This document shows positions 1 through 11,633 of a stretch of DNA of 64,000 nt, in pieces. The DNA is from Paratrimastix pyriformis (taxonomy: Eukaryota > Preaxostyla > Paratrimastigidae): assembly GCA_027972325.1 (NCBI GenBank), contig JAPMOS010000045.1, positions 141,001 through 205,000 on the forward strand. The letters run 5' to 3'. The notes under the pieces were generated by a model that had not been told where the DNA came from, searched no databases, and was given only the letters and a program-made list of their open reading frames with translations. The position numbers and the translations under genes are program-made. Numbering within the stretch: position 1 is the stretch's first letter; each line of letters begins with the position of its first letter.

Positions 1-158
1 CCCCCAATATCCGCGCCATCTCTGCTCCTCCCTGACGTCACCGCCCCCACCGTCAAATATCCATGTTCGTCCGTGTGGCTATCACCCCACCGCCAATTTC
101 CGCGTCCCGATATGCTCACCCGTTCCTTCTTCATCACCCGCCGCACGTCTGTCCCCAG

Positions 159-1783
159 GGCGGCCCAGGCGGAAGCGGACGGGAGGATGCGGGCCTTCGA
201 GGAGGAGCACCGCACCCAACTCGCTGGTCCCCGCGCTGCCCACCGGCCCATCCCACTTCCCCATCCCATCCCTCCACCTCAAATCCCCAACCACTCGAAC
301 TGATCTCACCTCACCGCTCACCACCACTCCAGCCGAACATCCCCAACCCCAACCCCCAACCCCTGCTGCCTGGGCTGTCTCCAGTGCCCCCTGTCCACTC
401 GGCCTGACCTGGCCATGGCTTGTCATCGCTTGGCGTTGATTGCGGTGGGTGACGGGTGCGGGTGGGGTGCGCGGCTGTGGCGCGGGGGTTGAGCAGACCT
501 GCAGGAGGAGGCCGCCTCGAAGCTGCGCACCCAGACGGACCTCGAGGAGCGCCAGCAAAGGCTCCTCTTCCGCATGAAGGTCGCACCCCCCCCCCCCCCC
601 CGCGCGTCACCCCCCCCCCCCCCCATCCAGGGGTTATTCCCACATACGACCCACCTCATCGACTCCCTGTCGGTTGGTTGATTGGACGGGGCGGTCGGGT
701 GGGATATGCTTCTGGGGTGATATCCTCCTGGGGGTGATATCCTCCTGGGGGTGATATCCTCCTGGGGGGTGATATTCTCCTGGGGGGTGATACAGGCCGA
801 CCTTGAGATGCAAGTGGACGCCCTCCGCAAGCAGAACGCCGCCCTCCGGGCCGCACCGGGCGCTGCCGAGGCCGCGCACAGGTCCGCCTCCCCATGCCGC
901 CCCGTTCATGATGGCACTCGCTCCCTCCCCTTTCCCCCGGGCGCACAGGCGTCGCCCGCTCAAATGACGCTGGTTTTCTCGCGATGTGTGGCTGCCCCTG
1001 TGCTGTGCTGTGCTGTGCTTTGCTGGGTCCGGGTGGGCGGTGGGCGGGGCAGGGAGGTCGAGGAGGTGCAGCAGCGGCTGCTGGCCAACATGACCGCCGA
1101 GCGGGACGAGTGGATGCACCGCAGCGGGCAGCTCCAGGAGCAGCTGGAGGAGCTCCAGGGGGCCCTCAGGAACCAGAAGGTGCCGTCTACATCACCCCCA
1201 CCCGCCTGCCTCACCCTTCCCACCTCAGAACCCACCCCTCACCTCCTATCCCCTACTCACACGCATACATCATCTTGTATCGACTTCACCGGGGTTGGAT
1301 CCATCACCCGCCTACCTCACCCCTCACCCCCCTCTTCGACTTCACCCGGGTTGGACCCACCAATAGGAGATCGGCCGGGGGCTGATGCGGGCCATGGGCT
1401 CGACAACCGACCTCACCAGGTCCGTGGATATCCCCCCCCCCCCCCCCCCCCCCACCAGCCTCTCCCCCCCGGGAGGGCGATGGCACCGGTTTGGGCTTCG
1501 CTTGTGGATCATAACGGATACCGGCGAAAAGAAAAGCGGTGTTGATGAAAGACCCTTTGCGAAAACAACCAACAATAAGAAATCGGGAAACCCCCAAAAG
1601 AGATCGAGATCATCCCAAATCCCCCCGCCAAACAAGCAGGGCGCGCCTCCCCCCATACGACACCACAATACAATTACGACGAGACGGCCGGCAGTCCTTG
1701 GGTCACGCACGGGCCCGCCGGACGGCAACAAAGCTTGGCGCGTGCCGCAAGAGAGGCACCACCGTCAGCTTAGCCGCGGTTGA
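159..1783 (+). CDS. coiled-coil protein, 3' part (5' end missing)
   Basis: I do not recognise this gene. Its exons join in phase as 159-226, 497-579, 796-881, 1053-1179 and 1367-1419, followed by a last exon from about 1457 to a stop at 1783. The protein is dominated by Glu/Gln/Arg/Leu heptad-like sequence (LQEEAASKLRTQ, VDALRKQNAALRA, REVEEVQQRLLANM), typical of a long coiled coil with a structural or centrosomal/cytoskeletal role. Donors read GTCCCC, GTCGCA, GTCCGC, GTGCCG and GTCCGT. The start lies left of the window. The basic tail encoded by the last exon is less certain, because its stop would overlap by 14 bases the end of the convergent gene at 1770; an alternative stop in another frame lies at 1545. 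Confidence 0.55.
712..793 (+). repeat. intronic tandem repeat, about 17-bp unit
   Basis: About five imperfect copies of a unit built on CCTGGGGGTGATATCCT lie just before the acceptor of the exon starting at 796. The last copy blends into the acceptor region (TGATACAG), so the array touches the 3' splice site. Confidence 0.8.
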
Positions 1784-2639
1784 CGGAAGCCGCGCGAATC
1801 TCGTCATCGTCCCCGTCAAGAAGGGCGGTCCCCTTGGCGCAGTTGCAGGCGTGGTCCTTGATGCCCCACAACAAGCCCAGCTGCCCCATCCAATAGGTGA
1901 ACATCACCAGGGCACGCTCGACAGGCTCGAAGGACATGACGAACATCCCGTAGGCCAGCAGGGCGTCCGAAGTCATGAAGAGGATGCTTCCCACGGTGGG
2001 AACCATATGGCACTCCCTACCGGGGGAAGGCGGTGCGGCGATCTTGGGATGGATGTGGCAACAGACGCGCAGCAACCACCGCGTGGACGGCTGCTCACCA
2101 TAAGGACCACAATCCCCTCGATCACAATGTAAAGGGGGCAGGCGATTTGCAGAGGGATGCTCTGCTTGGCAAGCCCCTGGAAAATCACGGCGTAATAGCA
2201 AATCGCGATGCAAAAGATCGGAATGCCGCGCATCAGCATCTTCCGGCCGTTTGGACGATGGGCATACGCGGCAATGTAGCACAAATGGCCCACAGTAAAG
2301 CTGCCAAGGCCAGCAACAAACATCGCCGTTCCATCAAAGGCGAGGAATTCGTCCCCGATCGCGCCAAAAACGAGGCCGACCTGAAGAGAGCGGATCTATC
2401 GATGATGATGATGAAAAACGGACAAAGATGGTAAAGAAACGCCGCTTTGAGCATTGAGAATCACGGCCAAATAAGAACATCACAATAATCATGACCACGA
2501 GCGGCATCGGCTTCGCAATTTTATGGCACACCGACCACTCAAGGTAGTGTGCAACAAGAGTGAGAACTGCAGCACAAAGAGCGCCTACAATCAAAGCAGC
2601 GGCAGTGATCACACGGGGATTCTTCCAATGAGGTTGCAT
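1770..2639 (-). CDS. TMEM86/YhhN-family membrane protein (lysoplasmalogenase-like)
   Basis: The exons are 2639-2484, 2395-2099 and 2012-1770 (minus strand), all phase 0, giving about 231 aa. The product is a multi-pass hydrophobic protein of the YhhN/TMEM86 family. Members include lysoplasmalogenases, which cleave the vinyl-ether bond of lysoplasmalogens in the ER or other membranes. Visible family signatures are KPMPLVVMII in the first exon, GLVFGAIGDEFLAF followed by GLGSFTVGHLCYI in the second, and a late helix with GSILFMTSDALLA. The conserved GD and GH positions of the family are present. Both donors here are GTG (GTGATG, GTGAGC), unlike the GTC donors of the neighbours. The gene is divergent from eS21 with 108 bp between start codons. 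Family is fairly sure; substrate is inferred. Confidence 0.75.
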
Positions 2640-2747
2640 ACTCGCTGAATTTGAGTTCGCCCAACGAAAAAAAACAACTGGGGATAGTCTCTTCCACCTT
2701 GGTTGCACTCCTTCTTTGGCGCTCTCCGTCAGATCGCTCTCATAGCC

Positions 2748-3145
2748 ATGTCGGCCCCTAAGGTTGAGCTTTACACCCCCCGCAAGTGGTCTGCTTTCGA
2801 TTTTTCTTGGCCAACTGAATTCGAACGCGTTATACCTTTCCCCCCTCGCCCCGCGTCTCCGCCCACTTGTTCTTAATCCTTCCAATACCATCCGATCTCG
2901 GGCACTCTTCTTGCTCAAATTCACGCACGATTGCATTTAGCTCCGCCACCAACCGCCTGATCATCCCCACTGATCACGCTTCGGTTCAGATCAATGTCGC
3001 CGTCCTTGACGAGAACGGCCACGTCATCCCCGGCCGCTATGAGACCGTTACTCTCTGCGGCATGATCCGCTCCAACGGTGAGGCCGATGCCGCCCTGAAC
3101 CGTCTCTGCTCCGATCTCAAGCTCGCCGAGAACCTCCTTGACTAA
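2748..3145 (+). CDS. RPS21: 40S ribosomal protein eS21 (RPS21)
   Basis: The exons are 2748-2788 and 2941-3145, giving 81 aa, the usual length for eS21, a small-subunit protein needed for 40S maturation. Exon 1 reads MSAPKVELYTPRK and the codon split across the intron restores the family motif YTPRKCSATNRLI. Exon 2 contains DHASVQINVAVLDENG and TLCGMIRSNGEADAALNRL, matching eS21 throughout. The junction is unambiguous: TG|GTCTGC...TTTAG|C. It therefore anchors the unusual GTCTG donor used across the window. The intron is 152 nt. Ending at 3145, the gene is followed by about 375 bases without a clear exon. Confidence 0.95.
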
Positions 3146-3520
3146 GCTCTTTCCTTTGTGGCTGTCTATGAGCGCTTGAGAAAATCGGGGCTTGGCTTCT
3201 CTTTCCTGTGGTCTCAGAATTCCATGTCCTTTTCGGCCTGCGTCCTCTTTTTAAAAAAAAACATCCGTAAAATGGGAGATAAGGGAAGGGTCGCAAAGGG
3301 AGGGATTTTCACGAAAAGTTTCTCCTCCGATCTCTCACCATCCGAAAAGATTTTCTGGGAAGCTCTCGGGGTTCGGCCAACCGGATGTCGCCGCCATCCT
3401 CCTGGTCTGTGAGACTGTTGGGCGATAGGGGAAGGTTGCGTTGTGGAGTACGAGGGGGCGGGGGATGTCGACCAAAAAACCAAAAAGCCGGCACTCCCTG
3501 ATTTTCCGTCTGGATGGCAG
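3146..3520. other. no clear gene; probable 5' end of the next gene
   Basis: I find no exon supported by phase or similarity here. The next gene's first recognisable exon starts at 3521, so its start codon and 5' UTR are likely in this stretch. An ATG at about 3466 is not in the exon's frame. Confidence 0.3.
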
Positions 3521-4405
3521 GCTGAGGCCAACCTCGAACACGATGCCTTGAGGCAGCACTGCAAGGTCTGCCCCTGCTACCCGCGCTGCGCTCGAGACCC
3601 CCCCTCTCCCCCCCCCCCCCCCCCCTCCCTCCCCCCCCCCCCCCCACCGCCCAAACCGCCCCAAACCGCCCCAAACCGCCCCAAACCGCCCCAAACCGCC
3701 CCAAACCGCCCCAAACCGCCCCAAACCACTCTGGCAGGGCGTCGAGGCGCGGATGGAACGAATCGCCGAGAAAATTGATCAGGTCAGGCCCATCCCCGCA
3801 CCCCGCCCCGGCGCCCCTCCCCGCCCGTCCCTGCTCTGCCCTGCCCTGCCCTCTGCCCTGCCCTCTGCCCTGCCCTGCCCTGCCCTCGCCTCGCCTCGCA
3901 CCCTGCTGACGTCATCGCCCTGCCTCGCTTCCCCCCGCCCGGCTGCCCGCGTCGTCGCCATCACCCCACCCGCTGTGGACAGATCCCCGACATGGCGCCC
4001 TTCCTCGACGGGGAGATCACAAACAACCCCCAGTTGGTCTGCCTCACCCCTCCCCCTCCTTGACCTCGAACATCTCCATTATGGTGGTTCCCACCCCGGG
4101 GGGGCAATGTCGACCCTGCCGGCAGATTCAACTGGAGCACATCCAGCGGGCGCTGCGGGAGAGCCGGGCCAAGATCGCGGCCCTCGAGCAGGCCCTGGCC
4201 GCCATCCGTAAGGAGAACATCGCCCTCCGCAAGCGGTCCGCTTCCCGCTACCCCTGCCACCCTCGCACAGCCGCCATGGACACAGACACTCCACCCGCCC
4301 GCACGGCGGCACGTTGCTGATGCTCATGATCTTCCTGTCCCTGTTCCCGTTCCTGTTCCCGTTCCCGTTCCTGTTCCTGTTCCTGTTCCTGTTCCTGTCT
4401 CTGTT

Positions 4406-4464
<59 letters not shown>

Positions 4465-7400
4465 TCCTGTTCCTGTTCCTGTTCCTGTCCCTGTTCCTGT
4501 TCTGCCTCCGTGGGATGCGCCGGCACTTGGCAGGTGCCGCTCGGCGCAGCCAGTCAGCCCCGCAGGACCTGCGTCCCCATCACCCCACCCGTCCGTCCCC
4601 CCCCCCCCCCCCCCCCGCCGTCTTTGTTACCCCGCCCTTCCGTCTGTCACCCCGGCTCACGCCACCCTTCTGCCCCCCCCCCCCCCCCTCCTCCTCCTCC
4701 CTCCTCCTCCCTCCCTCCTCCTCTCCCTTCCCCTCTCCCTTCTCCCCTCCCTCCTCCCAGCGGACCCCCCACCGGCCCGAGTCGGGCTCCTCTTGGACCA
4801 CGGCCCACTCGGCGGCGCGCCGGCCGGGTCCGCTGACGGTTGCCCTGGCCGAGTCGACCGCCAGCCGCCGGGGGCGCCCGCCCCGCCGCCCCTCGGCCCC
4901 CTCCTCCCGGGAGCCATCCACCGTCTCCTCCACCCCGACCTCACCCACCTCGGCCCTCGGCCCGGCCGCCCCCCTGGACGAGCCGCCCCTGTCCCTGGCC
5001 GCCGACACCACAGACACCTCCACCAACACCGCCGCCGCCCACACCGCCTCCGACGCCCACACCCCGACCGGCAGCAGCGAGGGGAACATCTTGCTGCCCC
5101 AGCTGACCATGGCCGCCCTGGGCGGGGGCTCGCCCGTCCCGCTTGCCTCGCCCCGCTCGGCCGGGCCCTTCGGCCCCAGCGGGTCGGCCGCCTACCACGA
5201 GCTCTCCCCGGAGCCGCCCGCCCACCTGGACCAGCCCCCGACCACCTCGCCCTCCGCCGAGCCGCACCGGGTCGCTGCCGGCATGTCGGAGCAGCCACAG
5301 CAGCGGCTCCCCCCATTCGCCAGGGGCAGCTCCGGGTTTCAGGCGGCGCGCGGTTCGGCGCCACCCCAGGGGGCCCTCAGGCCCGCCCCAATGGCCACCC
5401 GCCCCGGCGGGGGCGCCGGCTCAGCACCGGCAACGCGGGCTGCTGTCCCCCGGCGCGAGAAGACGGCGGCGTCGCCCGGGGGCAGTGCCGCGGCCAGCCC
5501 CACGGCCGCGAGCCCCATCGGGGAGGAGGAGGCGGAGGAAGCCGGGGGGATGGAGACTTCTGCGGCCAGTCAATCTCCCCTCGGCGGCAGGCAGGTGGGT
5601 TCGAGTGGCCAGACGGATGAAGCCGGGGGGATGCAGACGAAACCGCCCCGTCCTTCGGCTGCCGGCACACAGCTGGTCGGCTCGAGTGGCCAGAGACCCC
5701 CGGCCTCGGCTGGGGCCGCAGCCGCCTTGGCCCGGGAGAGCATGACAGTCTCCCCCGAGCCGGCAGTCTCCCCTCCCCCCTCCCTGGCCAGCGTCCCGCC
5801 CACGGACGAGCCGCCCCCACGCCCGCAGCAGCAGCAGCAACGTCTATCCGGCCAGGGTCAAGGTTCGCCCCCCCGACGTGGCGGGAACCTGGGTGTGGGC
5901 CCCGCCCGGGCATCGGCAGGCCGCCGGGTCTCCGTCCCGCTGGTGCGCCGGGCAAGCGACTCGGCCGCCGCGGTCGCACCGCCCGGGGGGATCGCCACCT
6001 CCGAGAACAGGAGTCCCCGAGCCGCTGGGGCGCACCGGGCGGGCCGGAAGGAGCTTCTGGTGCCGGCCAAGGCGGACCTGGCCCTGCCGGCCTCGGTGGA
6101 TGCCTCCCTGGGCACGGCGGGCCTGCTGACCTCGGCCGCCCAGGCGCTCCTTGAGGAGCTGCCCGCCCTGGGGGTCTCCCAGGGGAACCCCATCGTCACT
6201 GGCGCCCCGGCGGGCGACCCCAAGGGGGCCGGGACCGAGGCGTCATCGCTGGCAGTCGAGGGGGCCGGGGGGATGTTGCTCCCCGGGGCCGTGGGCACGG
6301 GCGATGTCGAGGCCGACCTGTTGCTCGCCCGGGAGGCGGCGCTGACCCTGGCAACCCAGCTGCGCGCGTGCCGTGGGGCGCTTAAGTCTGCTTGCTGCTG
6401 CCTCCCCGTCGTCCCACCTCTCCTCCACGCTCCATCACCCCGGGTGAATGTGGCGGCGGCGTGGGGCCTGCACACCACCCATACATCAACATCCTCATCC
6501 TCATCCTCATCCTCACCGCTATCAGCATCATGATCATCACCAACCATCATCTTGTTCACCCACCCCACCCAGCGGGACCCAATCGCTGCTGAACTACCTG
6601 TGTGCCGTCTTCGTCGCCTACCAGCGTCGCCTGCTGGCTGCCCTGCGCCACGCGGCCCCACCAGGGCTCCTCTCGACCCGGGTCACGACCTCCCTGGGTG
6701 CCCTGGCCGCCGGCAAGCCCCTGCCGCCCCTGCCGGCCAAGCTCTCCGCCGACCGGCTGCTGGGGGTGGGCACCGGGGCTGGGGCCATGGACCTGGCCCT
6801 CTTCGGGCGGGCCGCCGGGGCGGGGACGCACCTCAGGCCGCCGCATGCGAGCCAGGACATGGTCGAGGTGGTGCATGCGCTCGAGGAGATCACCTCCGAG
6901 GAGGTCGGTCGCGCCCCCCCCCCCCCGTTTTTTATGGGGGGTATGTGATGTCGTCGCTCCCCCCTGTCTCTCTCGCCCCATCCCCCACACCCACCGTTTC
7001 CGTTGACTCATCCCCCCTCCATGCCTACATTACCCCCCTCCACCCCCCAGTTTTTCGGGACGCTCGCCCACCAACTGGAGGTTGCCGCTCCCCCGCCGGT
7101 CTCCCCCGTCCGGTCGTCGCTGCGCCTGTCGGGGGGCACCGTCAGTGCCACCCAGGCCATGCTCGCCAAGGCGGGGCCGCCCGCCCGGGCCGAGAGCAAC
7201 CCGGCCGAGAACCGTGCCCGGGCCGAGGGCTTCCTGACCCACATGAAGCTCCTCGGCAGGACAACCGCCGAGGCCATCACCGTCTGTAGCATCGACCCCC
7301 CCCCCCCCCCCCCCTGTGCATGTGCCACAAGTGGACAAGACCACGGCTTTGGCATCCTCCCCCCGGGGGAAATCAGGCGTCTCCATTTTTCGTTGTGTGC

Positions 7401-7840
7401 GTGTCTGAGGGCGCGTATATAGCGACTATCGCCCCCCGTCCCATCCACCACCACCATCATTCCGCCACTCTTCCCCGTCTCTCCAGAAATGGGTCGCCTT
7501 TGCGGATGACGGCAACGCGGCCGTCCAGGCGCTGCTGGCGAACATGCCCTTGGCTGCCATCGAAGCCGCCAGCACCACCGGGGGACATAGCCACACCACC
7601 GGCCCCGGCCCCGATTCGGCCCGCTCCTCCTCGGGGGCGACCCTCCCTGCCGGCGCCCAGTCGCCTGGACGGCCCGGGGAGGAGGAGACCACCGGTGGAG
7701 GCGGCCTGGTGGTTGTGCCCCTCCAGCACCCCGGGGGCAAGCGCGGGGCCGACGAGATTTTGGCGCAATGCACGGTCTGTGGTTGCATGTTTTGGGGCCA
7801 CGCGGATGGGAGGGAGGGGGGTGGGGTGGGGTGGGGGTGA
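3521..7840 (+). CDS. large Pro/Ala/Ser-rich protein with N-terminal coiled coil (start not found)
   Basis: Unrecognised. The first exons (3521-3565, 3738-3782, 3983-4036, 4126-4235) are phase-consistent and encode short coiled-coil segments such as [19 protein letters not shown]. After a small uncertain exon near 4540-4582 comes a long exon from about 4759 to 6385 of low-complexity Pro/Ala/Gly/Ser sequence with a polyglutamine stretch (about 5826-5840). Then follow 6573-6903 (helical, [23 protein letters not shown]), 7051-7281 ([12 protein letters not shown]...) and 7487 to the stop at 7840. The four downstream junctions agree in phase; donors are GTCTGC, GTCGGT and GTCTGT. The only folded-looking parts are the 6.6-7.5 kb helices. 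It converges on the RRP7 gene with 10 bp between stops. Confidence 0.5.
3654..3727 (+). repeat. intronic 10-bp tandem repeat (CCGCCCCAAA)n
   Basis: About seven near-perfect decamers follow two C-runs and end at the acceptor CTCTGGCAG of the exon at 3738. Confidence 0.9.
4331..4503 (+). repeat. intronic hexamer array (CCCTGT / TTCCTG)n
   Basis: About 28 hexamers alternate between CCCTGT and TTCCTGT forms in blocks. They form an extended pyrimidine-rich tract upstream of the acceptor near 4538. Confidence 0.9.
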
Positions 7841-7850
7841 GAGGGGACAC

Positions 7851-8341
7851 TCAGAATGGCTTGAAAATACGACTGGAGTGCATTTCGGCAATCCTCTTCT
7901 TGTCTTGCTCGAAACGAGCCCGCAGCTGTTCCAGCTCTGTGATGACATTGCGATAGAGTGTGAGGCGCAAAAAAGGTGGTTCTTGCACAGACTTGATTGC
8001 TTCTCTGATAGATTTTGGAATTTATAAAAGTCTGAAACAGTCTGAATGGCTTTCTGTTGCTGCTTGCCCTGGAATTGTGGAGCGATTCTCCTCTTCCTCC
8101 TGTGCTGGACTTGCGTAAAGCCTTCCTCATCGGCCATCGGATTTTTCATCGCTTCGAGTTCCTCGTGCTCTTTGGCCTCGTACTGCATCATAAAGGCAGC
8201 AATCTCGCGTTCGAGCGTGTCCCGATCGACACGGTTTGTTGAATCGTATTCTTGAATCCACCCTGTCCGTTTTTGAGTGCCGATTGGCAGTCGAGTGTCA
8301 GAAAACCCAGAAGAGGATGCGAAAAACCCCAGACGTTCCAT
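7851..8341 (-). CDS. RRP7: ribosomal RNA-processing protein 7, C-terminal domain only
   Basis: The exons are 8341-7993 and 7936-7851 on the minus strand, giving 144 aa. RRP7 acts in early 40S pre-rRNA processing (SSU processome, UtpC/CURI complexes). The protein matches the family's C-terminal domain: WIQEYDST, ADEEGFTQVQHRRKRR, then DFYKFQ and LEQLRARFEQDKKRIAEM, ending in FKPF. The 56-nt intron (donor GTCTGT, acceptor CACAG) restores a K codon and removes a frame break exactly where the family helix continues. Typical RRP7 proteins are about 270-300 aa with an N-terminal RRM. Here an in-frame stop lies upstream of the ATG, so either the RRM is absent or it lies on an unrecognised upstream exon. 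Confidence 0.8.
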
Positions 8342-8406
8342 CTTGATTTATGACCCGCGGGTTCAATTAGCTGACTTTGTCATGTCATTTCCTTTCCTCT
8401 GTATAG
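8342..8406. promoter_or_regulatory. very short divergent intergenic region
   Basis: Only 65 bp separate the RRP7 start (minus) from the first recognisable exon of the plus-strand gene at 8407. A start codon for the plus gene must be here or overlap RRP7. ATGs at about 8349 and 8381 do not connect in frame to exon 8407. Confidence 0.4.
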
Positions 8407-11112
8407 GAAATTCTTGCTCAAGATGAACGGCTTCGTGAAGCCTCTGCCCGTGTGACTCTGGAACGTCTTGTGGAAGGAGTCAAATGGCACCAATTCCGGA
8501 CGGAGCTCTCCCGTGCCCCAAATGCTGGGGGCGCTGCGAACCGTTCCGTCTCGGATAAGCTGGACAATGCTCTCCACAAACTTGAAACACGGTCTTTTTT
8601 TTATTGAACGATTCGCTTCGAATTTCGTCCCTCATCATTCTCCCGCCGATAGTCACAAGAAATTCTTGCAAGACTGGGCCGAATGCCGCCGGGCCGTGGA
8701 GCAGGAGCGAACCTCCAATTTAGAGCGGGCCGTGGATACGCTTCGGTCACTGGAAGGCGTCGTCCGCCAGATTCTCGCAAAGTCTGTGCGTCTCCCTCCC
8801 CGAGGGCATCATACCCAAAACCATCGTTCTGTGCAGGGGGGCCGTCGTGACGGTGCCTCGGCCGCTTGAACCCGAGTCCCCTCGAGGTGCGACATCCTAC
8901 AAGCAGGGACTCTACTCGCTCGAGTTCCTCACCCGGTTCGTCTCGACCACGTCTTTACCCCGCCTCCTCCGGCACTCCCGTCTCCATCCCGCCTTCATCT
9001 CCCCGACACTCGTCACCTTCGAACCAACTCAACCCCTGCTCTCCTCCCCTCCCCACTTGACCGGGGCAACAGCCACCGAGTCGGCGGCGGCGGGACGGTC
9101 ACGACCACGGGCCCCTCCTTCCACCATCAGCAGCCCACCCCAACCCCAGGCCCCCAGGAAGCAGGGACCGATGCCGCCCCCACCCCACACAGCCCCACGG
9201 GCGGCGAGAGTGCCATGCAGCCCACGGTCACCTCGGCCGCGGCATCCACGTCTCCTGGCGGGACCGCGCCGCTCCAACCCGCAGACGGGATGGGCGCGGT
9301 CGACCCAACTGCTGCCCCCACCCAGCAGCCGCCCCTGGCCCGCGCCCTCTCGCCCGTCCAGCGGCCACACGCCGCCAAGCATCATCACCACCATCACCAC
9401 CACCGACACCCGCGCTCCGAATCATCCCCGGTCAGCTCTTCCGGCGCCTCCCCCACCCCGGGTGATGCCCACCAGCCGCAGACCTCCCAGTCCATGGCCC
9501 GGATCACCCTGTCGGCCGACCTGAACCCCGTCATGCCCCTGACGGCCATCTCCTACTCGAGCGCCCTGCTCCACCTGCCCCAGAACGCCCTGCTGCCCAT
9601 CCTCAAGTCGCCCCGGGCACCCGCCGGCCCGCCGCCCGCCGCCGCAGCCTCGCCCCTCCTCGCCGCCGCCGCCCCGACGCGCCCCCCGGTCGGGTCCCGC
9701 TCGCCCACCACCACCGACCGCCAGGCCGGATCGCTCCTGGTCAACCCGCGCGACGCGCCCATCTTGGAGACCCCGACCGGCCTGGCAGGTCCCGCCCAGC
9801 ACGGCAAGGTGTGGTCCTTGGCCGGCCAGCCGCCGCCGCCGCCGCCCCAGCAGCAGCAGCAACAACAACCGCAGCAGCAGCAACAAGGAGGTGGCTATCC
9901 GTCGCCCCTGCGGCCGTCTCCGCAGCGGCGCCCGCAAGCCACCAACAACAAGCGGTCAGTGAGCCACCCAACATCCTCCGCCTCGCCTCCGCCCGCCGCC
10001 CTCACCTCCTCCCTCTTCCCGTTCATCTGGTTCTCACCTTCTCCCTGCTATGCCTCTCCCCTCCTCCATACCTCCCCCCTCCCCCTCCCCCAGGGCGCAC
10101 GGACCTTCCCCCGGCAGTACATCTCGGGAGACAGCCTCTCCGGGTGTGAGTACCAGCCGGGGAGAGTCTTCCTCCCCCGGGCCTGCATCCCCCCCGGCGG
10201 CTCCCTCCCCGGCGGCGGCCGCTGCCCCCAGCCCCAGCCCCAGCCCCTCCCAACACGCCCCCACCCCGGCAACCCCGCCCCATTGGCAACCCCACGCCCC
10301 CAGCAAACAGCACCGGCAGCAGCACCGTGGTCGGGGGCGGCTCACACCACCGCACCGTCCTCGCCCAGCCGCCCAGTCTGGCTCTCTCCCCCCAGGCGGC
10401 CCAGCACGCCCACCCCCCTGCCGCCGCGTCCGGCTCGGCCGGGGCCGTCACATGGCCGCTGACCCAGCCCGCCATGCAGGCCCTCCGGACCAACTTCCAG
10501 CAGCTCGTGCCCGCCCTGGAGCGCCTCTTCGTGCGCATGGTGGGGGCCCCCATGCCGGGCCCCTTCCAGACCCAGCTCTTCCACCGCCTCTCCGAGTCCC
10601 GCGCCGCCGGGCTGAGCCCCGCACGCTCATCGACAACCGCCAAGGCGCCCTACTTCTCGCGGCCTGCCCAGGGTCAGCTCCACACGGCCGGCCAGCAGCA
10701 GGGTACCGTCACCACCACCGCCGGCGACCTAACCGGGGAGCTGTGGGCAGAGGCCGTCACCATCCTGGTGAACATGGCCAAGTCCCTTCAGCCGCTCCCG
10801 TCGCTCGCACCATCGGCGGCGTCTCCGGCCGGGGTCACGTCGACGGGCCCCAGATCCGAAGCGCCGCCTGCTGATGTGGAGCCTCAGCTTCTTCCGTCTG
10901 GCGAGCCGCACAGTGAGCGGAGTGACCGGGCCGCGGAGGAACGCAGGTGGGTCCGGCAGTTGATGGGCTCAAGTGTCCCGTGTCCATCCCCCCGGCAACA
11001 AGCCCAGGTAGCCCCGCCCGATCCGCACCGGAGGCCGGCTCTTCCGCCATCTCCACTCCTCTACTCATCCACCGTGAAATTGCCCGCCTCGACGCAGCTC
11101 AATAACAAATAA
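8407..11112 (+). CDS. unknown protein: N-terminal helical region, long low-complexity middle
   Basis: Not recognised. Six exons join without phase conflict: 8407-8591, 8653-8781, 8837-8950, 9073-9954, 10094-10165 and 10377-11112, about 705 aa plus an unidentified start. The first two exons encode charged helices (ERLREASARVTLERLVEGVKW; RRAVEQERTSNLERAVDTL) likely to form a coiled coil. The middle is Pro/Ser/Thr-rich with His-rich (about 9379-9410) and Gln-rich (about 9849-9890) runs. A second folded segment follows near 10450-10600 (MQALRTNFQQLVPALERLFVRM). Donors are GTCTTT, GTCTGT, GTCTTT, GTCAGT and GTCTTC. The fifth junction was chosen because it alone links the helical frame downstream. 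Function unknown. Confidence 0.55.
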
Positions 11113-11300
11113 CAGCAGCGTTCGATCGCCTCGATTTTTCCGAGGTGATTTTCATATCATCGACTTGAACGAAAAAAATACAGTTGCATCATTTATCCTT
11201 CTTGCTCCTTTTGCCAGTTTTTTCGCCGGTACCCCACACGTTGGTGCCAAACCATGGCCACGGAGGGACGCAGACCTATGAAGGCTCTATGAAGGAGAAT

Positions 11301-11526
11301 TCAATAAGTCAATGACTTACAGACAGCCATCGCAATAGCGGCCCCAACTGTGACGATGCCAATCGAGACCTTGTACGATTGAACGGCGTAGCCAACCGCA
11401 AAAGCTATTATCTATACAGTGGTGTGAGAATGGAACGCCACAAAAAGGCGAGCCGACTCCGGCGAGAATGATAATCCAGTGGTAAAGCTTATAGCAGAGT
11501 GCTTGTCCGGCGAAATCGTAGCCCAT
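11301..11526 (-). CDS. signal peptidase complex subunit 1 (SPC12)-like small membrane protein
   Basis: Two exons, 11526-11458 and 11411-11301 (minus), are joined by a 46-nt intron (GTCGGC...TATAG) in phase 0, giving 59 aa. The protein starts MGYDFAGQAL and has two transmembrane helices: YHWIIILAGIIAFAVGYAV, then SYKVSIGIVTVGAAIAM. This is the SPC1/SPC12 pattern: an amphipathic DxxGQ start, a helix ending in GxxxG-like residues, a short QS(Y/L)K loop and a second helix. SPC1 is an accessory subunit of the ER signal peptidase. It is shorter than yeast or human SPC1, and the C-terminal tail after helix 2 is nearly absent. Other small two-TM proteins cannot be excluded. Confidence 0.55.
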
Positions 11527-11633
11527 TCTACACGCGGAAAGCCAGTCGACAAAGCCAGGACAGTCAATTTGTACCACGTCATGTCAAGTGAAGTGTCCCC
11601 TCATTTATTTGGTTCTGTTAACCAATACCGGCC

